Assembly (NCBI GenBank): GCA_036520315.1
Contig: DATDJZ010000158.1
Span: forward strand, 1-39,776
From: DASUPK01 sp036520315
Lineage (GTDB): Bacteria > Actinomycetota > Thermoleophilia > Solirubrobacterales > 70-9
Reading direction: 5' to 3'
Length of the DNA: 39,776 bases
This document shows, in pieces, positions 38,183-39,776 of this stretch (the stretch's first letter is position 1; the number at the start of each line of letters is the position of its first letter). Position numbers and translations under genes: made by a program. The notes beneath the pieces are model-generated. The model saw only the letters and a list, made by a program, of their open reading frames with translations. It had not been told where the DNA came from and did no database searches.

Positions 38183-39776
38183 CTATGCCCCGTGGCACTT
38201 CTTGTACTTCTTGCCGGAGCCGCACCAACAGGGGTCGTTACGGCCGATCTTCTCGCGATCGGACTTGACCACCGTCTCCTGCTCCGGGATAGCGCCGCCG
38301 TTGCCGGGCTGGCTCTCCATCGCCTGCTCGGCAGCCTCGTCGGGCCCGGAGGCCGTCGCGACGGCGGCCTGATCGAGTGCGGAAGGCTGTACGGCCGTCC
38401 CACCCGAGTAGTCGAATCCGCCGATCTGCCGCGCGGGCGCGAACTCCTGCTGCGCCTGCGGGGCCACCTCGACCTCGACGTGGAAGATCAGCCTCGCGAA
38501 CTCCTCCCAGATCGAGTGCATGAGCGCCTCGAACATCGAGAAGCCCTCGTTCTTGTACGCGACCAGCGGGTCGATCTGAGCGAAGCCCCGGAGGTGGATG
38601 CCCTCGCGCAGGTAGTCCATCTCGTAGAGGTGCTCGCGCCAGCGGTTGTCGATGATCTGCAGCAGGATCGCCCGCTCGAGCTGGCGCATGATCTCGTCGC
38701 CGAAGTCCTTCTCACGCTGGTCGTAGGCGACCAGAGCGTCCGCCAGCAGCTGCTCGCGCAGGTCCTCGCGATCGGTCTGCTCGGGCAGCATCGCCGAGAC
38801 GTCGACCGTTGAGGGCCAGAGCTGCTGGACCTGGGTCTGCAACTCGCCGAGGTCCCAGTCCTCGATCACGTCGCCCGGGGTGTACTGATCCACCAGGCTC
38901 GAGACGACCTCGCCGACGCCCTCGCGGGCGGAATCCGACATGTCCTTGCCTTCGAGGATCTCGCGGCGGTAGTTGTAGATGACGCGGCGCTGCTCGTTCA
39001 TCACGTCGTCGTACTCGAGCACCCGCTTGCGGATCAGGAAGTTCTGCTCCTCGACCTTCTTCTGAGCGTTCTCGATCGTCCGCGTGAGCATCTTGGCCTC
39101 GAGCGGCTCTTCCTCGCCCTGCTCGTTCACCGGGCCGAGGCGGTCGAGGATCTTGTAGATGCGCTCGCCGGCGAACAGCCGGATCAGCTGATCCTCGGCC
39201 GAGAGGAAGAAGCGCGACTCGCCCGGGTCGCCCTGGCGGCCTGAGCGGCCGCGAAGCTGGTTGTCGATCCGCCGCGACTCGTGCCGCTCGGTGCCGCAGA
39301 TGAAGAGGCCGCCGAGTTCCCGCACCTCGTCGGCCTCGGCGTCACAGCTCGCCTTGAGCTGCTCGATCATCGCCTTCTCCTCCTCCTCATAGCTCTCATC
39401 GTCGGGAGAGAGGCCGAGCTTGCGGAGCTCTGTGATGGCCATGCCCTCGGGGCTCCCCCCGAGCTTGATGTCGACGCCGCGGCCCGCCATGTTGGTCGCG
39501 ATCGTCACCGCGCTCCTGCGCCCCGCCTGGGCGATGGTCTCGCCCTCACGCTGAGCGTGCTCGGGCTTCGCGTTGAGGACGACGTGCTCCACACCGCGGC
39601 GCCTGAGCTCGTCGGAGATCATCTCCGAGACCTCCACCGAGATCGTGCCGACGAGGATGGGCTGGCCAGCTTGATTACGCGCCTGGATCTCGTTGAGAAC
39701 GGCGTTCCACTTGCCGTCCTTCGTCTTGTAGATCTGGTCGTTGTGGTCGCCCCTGACCATCGGGACGTTGGTCGGG
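38183..39776 (-). CDS. secA: Preprotein translocase ATPase SecA, C-terminal part
   Basis: The frame enters from the right edge and ends at 38183, giving the last 530 or so residues of SecA (usually about 900), the motor that drives exported proteins through SecYEG. Seen are the second nucleotide-binding fold (GQPILVGTISVEVSEMISDE, TIATNMAGRGVDIKLGG, DNQLRGRSGRQGDPGESRFF), the helical scaffold and wing domains, a variable linker, and the C-terminal SEC-C zinc motif CWCGSGKKYKKCHG with all Cys/His ligands. The start lies outside the window; internal methionines near 39760 are not starts. A hairpin follows the gene. Confidence 0.97.
   Translation of the reverse strand, partial: PTNVPMVRGDHNDQIYKTKDGKWNAVLNEIQARNQAGQPILVGTISVEVSEMISDELRRRGVEHVVLNAKPEHAQREGETIAQAGRRSAVTIATNMAGRGVDIKLGGSPEGMAITELRKLGLSPDDESYEEEEKAMIEQLKASCDAEADEVRELGGLFICGTERHESRRIDNQLRGRSGRQGDPGESRFFLSAEDQLIRLFAGERIYKILDRLGPVNEQGEEEPLEAKMLTRTIENAQKKVEEQNFLIRKRVLEYDDVMNEQRRVIYNYRREILEGKDMSDSAREGVGEVVSSLVDQYTPGDVIEDWDLGELQTQVQQLWPSTVDVSAMLPEQTDREDLREQLLADALVAYDQREKDFGDEIMRQLERAILLQIIDNRWREHLYEMDYLREGIHLRGFAQIDPLVAYKNEGFSMFEALMHSIWEEFARLIFHVEVEVAPQAQQEFAPARQIGGFDYSGGTAVQPSALDQAAVATASGPDEAAEQAMESQPGNGGAIPEQETVVKSDREKIGRNDPCWCGSGKKYKKCHGA

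Overview
The window looks like a chromosomal segment of a very GC-rich actinobacterium, most likely of the Thermoleophilia/Solirubrobacterales kind. That placement is inference from: strong G/C at third codon positions; a tmRNA tag ending in ALAA with no encoded CCA; an ftsE-ftsX-smpB run; a prfB with a programmed frameshift; many TGATG or GTGA gene overlaps; and a Lys-rich, two-Cys C-terminal tail on a secreted protease. No rRNA, tRNA, CRISPR array, insertion sequence or phage operon is visible. The only stable RNA is tmRNA.

Layout from left to right. 1-3072 (minus): a two-component system (OmpR-type regulator, HisKA kinase) followed by a PepSY protein and a lipoprotein that runs off the left edge, plus a small membrane protein. 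3230-5437: a SAM methyltransferase, a YjlB-type cupin with no ordinary start codon, and an alpha/beta hydrolase. 5509-6467: a decayed island with two LAGLIDADG/HTH endonuclease-like modules. It lies between two copies of a 13-base repeat, and the right copy is the 3' end of the tmRNA gene (6456-6816, minus). 7076-15652: an M50 membrane protease, then on the minus strand ftsE, ftsX, an S41 processing protease, an RNase R-like exonuclease, smpB, and a large membrane-anchored coiled-coil protein with a C-terminal helix-hairpin-helix domain. 15653-17983: a leader-like region with a tiny Arg-rich ORF and hairpins, a STAS protein, and two divergent MpsC/DUF2294 genes. 18024-21092: an aeRF1-like (VLRF1) release factor facing a split transketolase. 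21265-26609: a lipoprotein, a secreted protein, and a remarkable mau-like set (MauE-MauD fusion, Tat-exported MauA-like Cys-rich protein, MauF/CcdA-like protein with a beta-propeller-like tail) behind a secreted trypsin-like protease. 26654-31269: nadA, an Fpg-family glycosylase with a damaged zinc finger, a SnoaL-like protein, nadC, and a sigma factor coupled to an O6-alkylguanine-DNA alkyltransferase. 31318-34532 (minus): prfB (RF2), a FIST-domain protein and an NmrA-like reductase in one overlapping run. 34577-38136: an orphan NarL-type kinase, a second SAM methyltransferase, a secreted M28 peptidase and a cupin. 38183 to the right edge: the C-terminal part of secA.

Two themes stand out. 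First, translation quality control is unusually dense: tmRNA, SmpB, an RNase R-like enzyme, a VLRF1-type factor and RF2 lie within 28 kb. Second, the mau-like triad has the maturation machinery of methylamine dehydrogenase, but its candidate substrate has only one tryptophan and cannot form the usual tryptophan tryptophylquinone cofactor, so it probably makes something else. Several genes also carry a TANNNT box 6-7 bases before the start codon, which suggests leaderless transcripts. The best candidates for undescribed biology are the mau-like set and the tmRNA-linked LAGLIDADG island.
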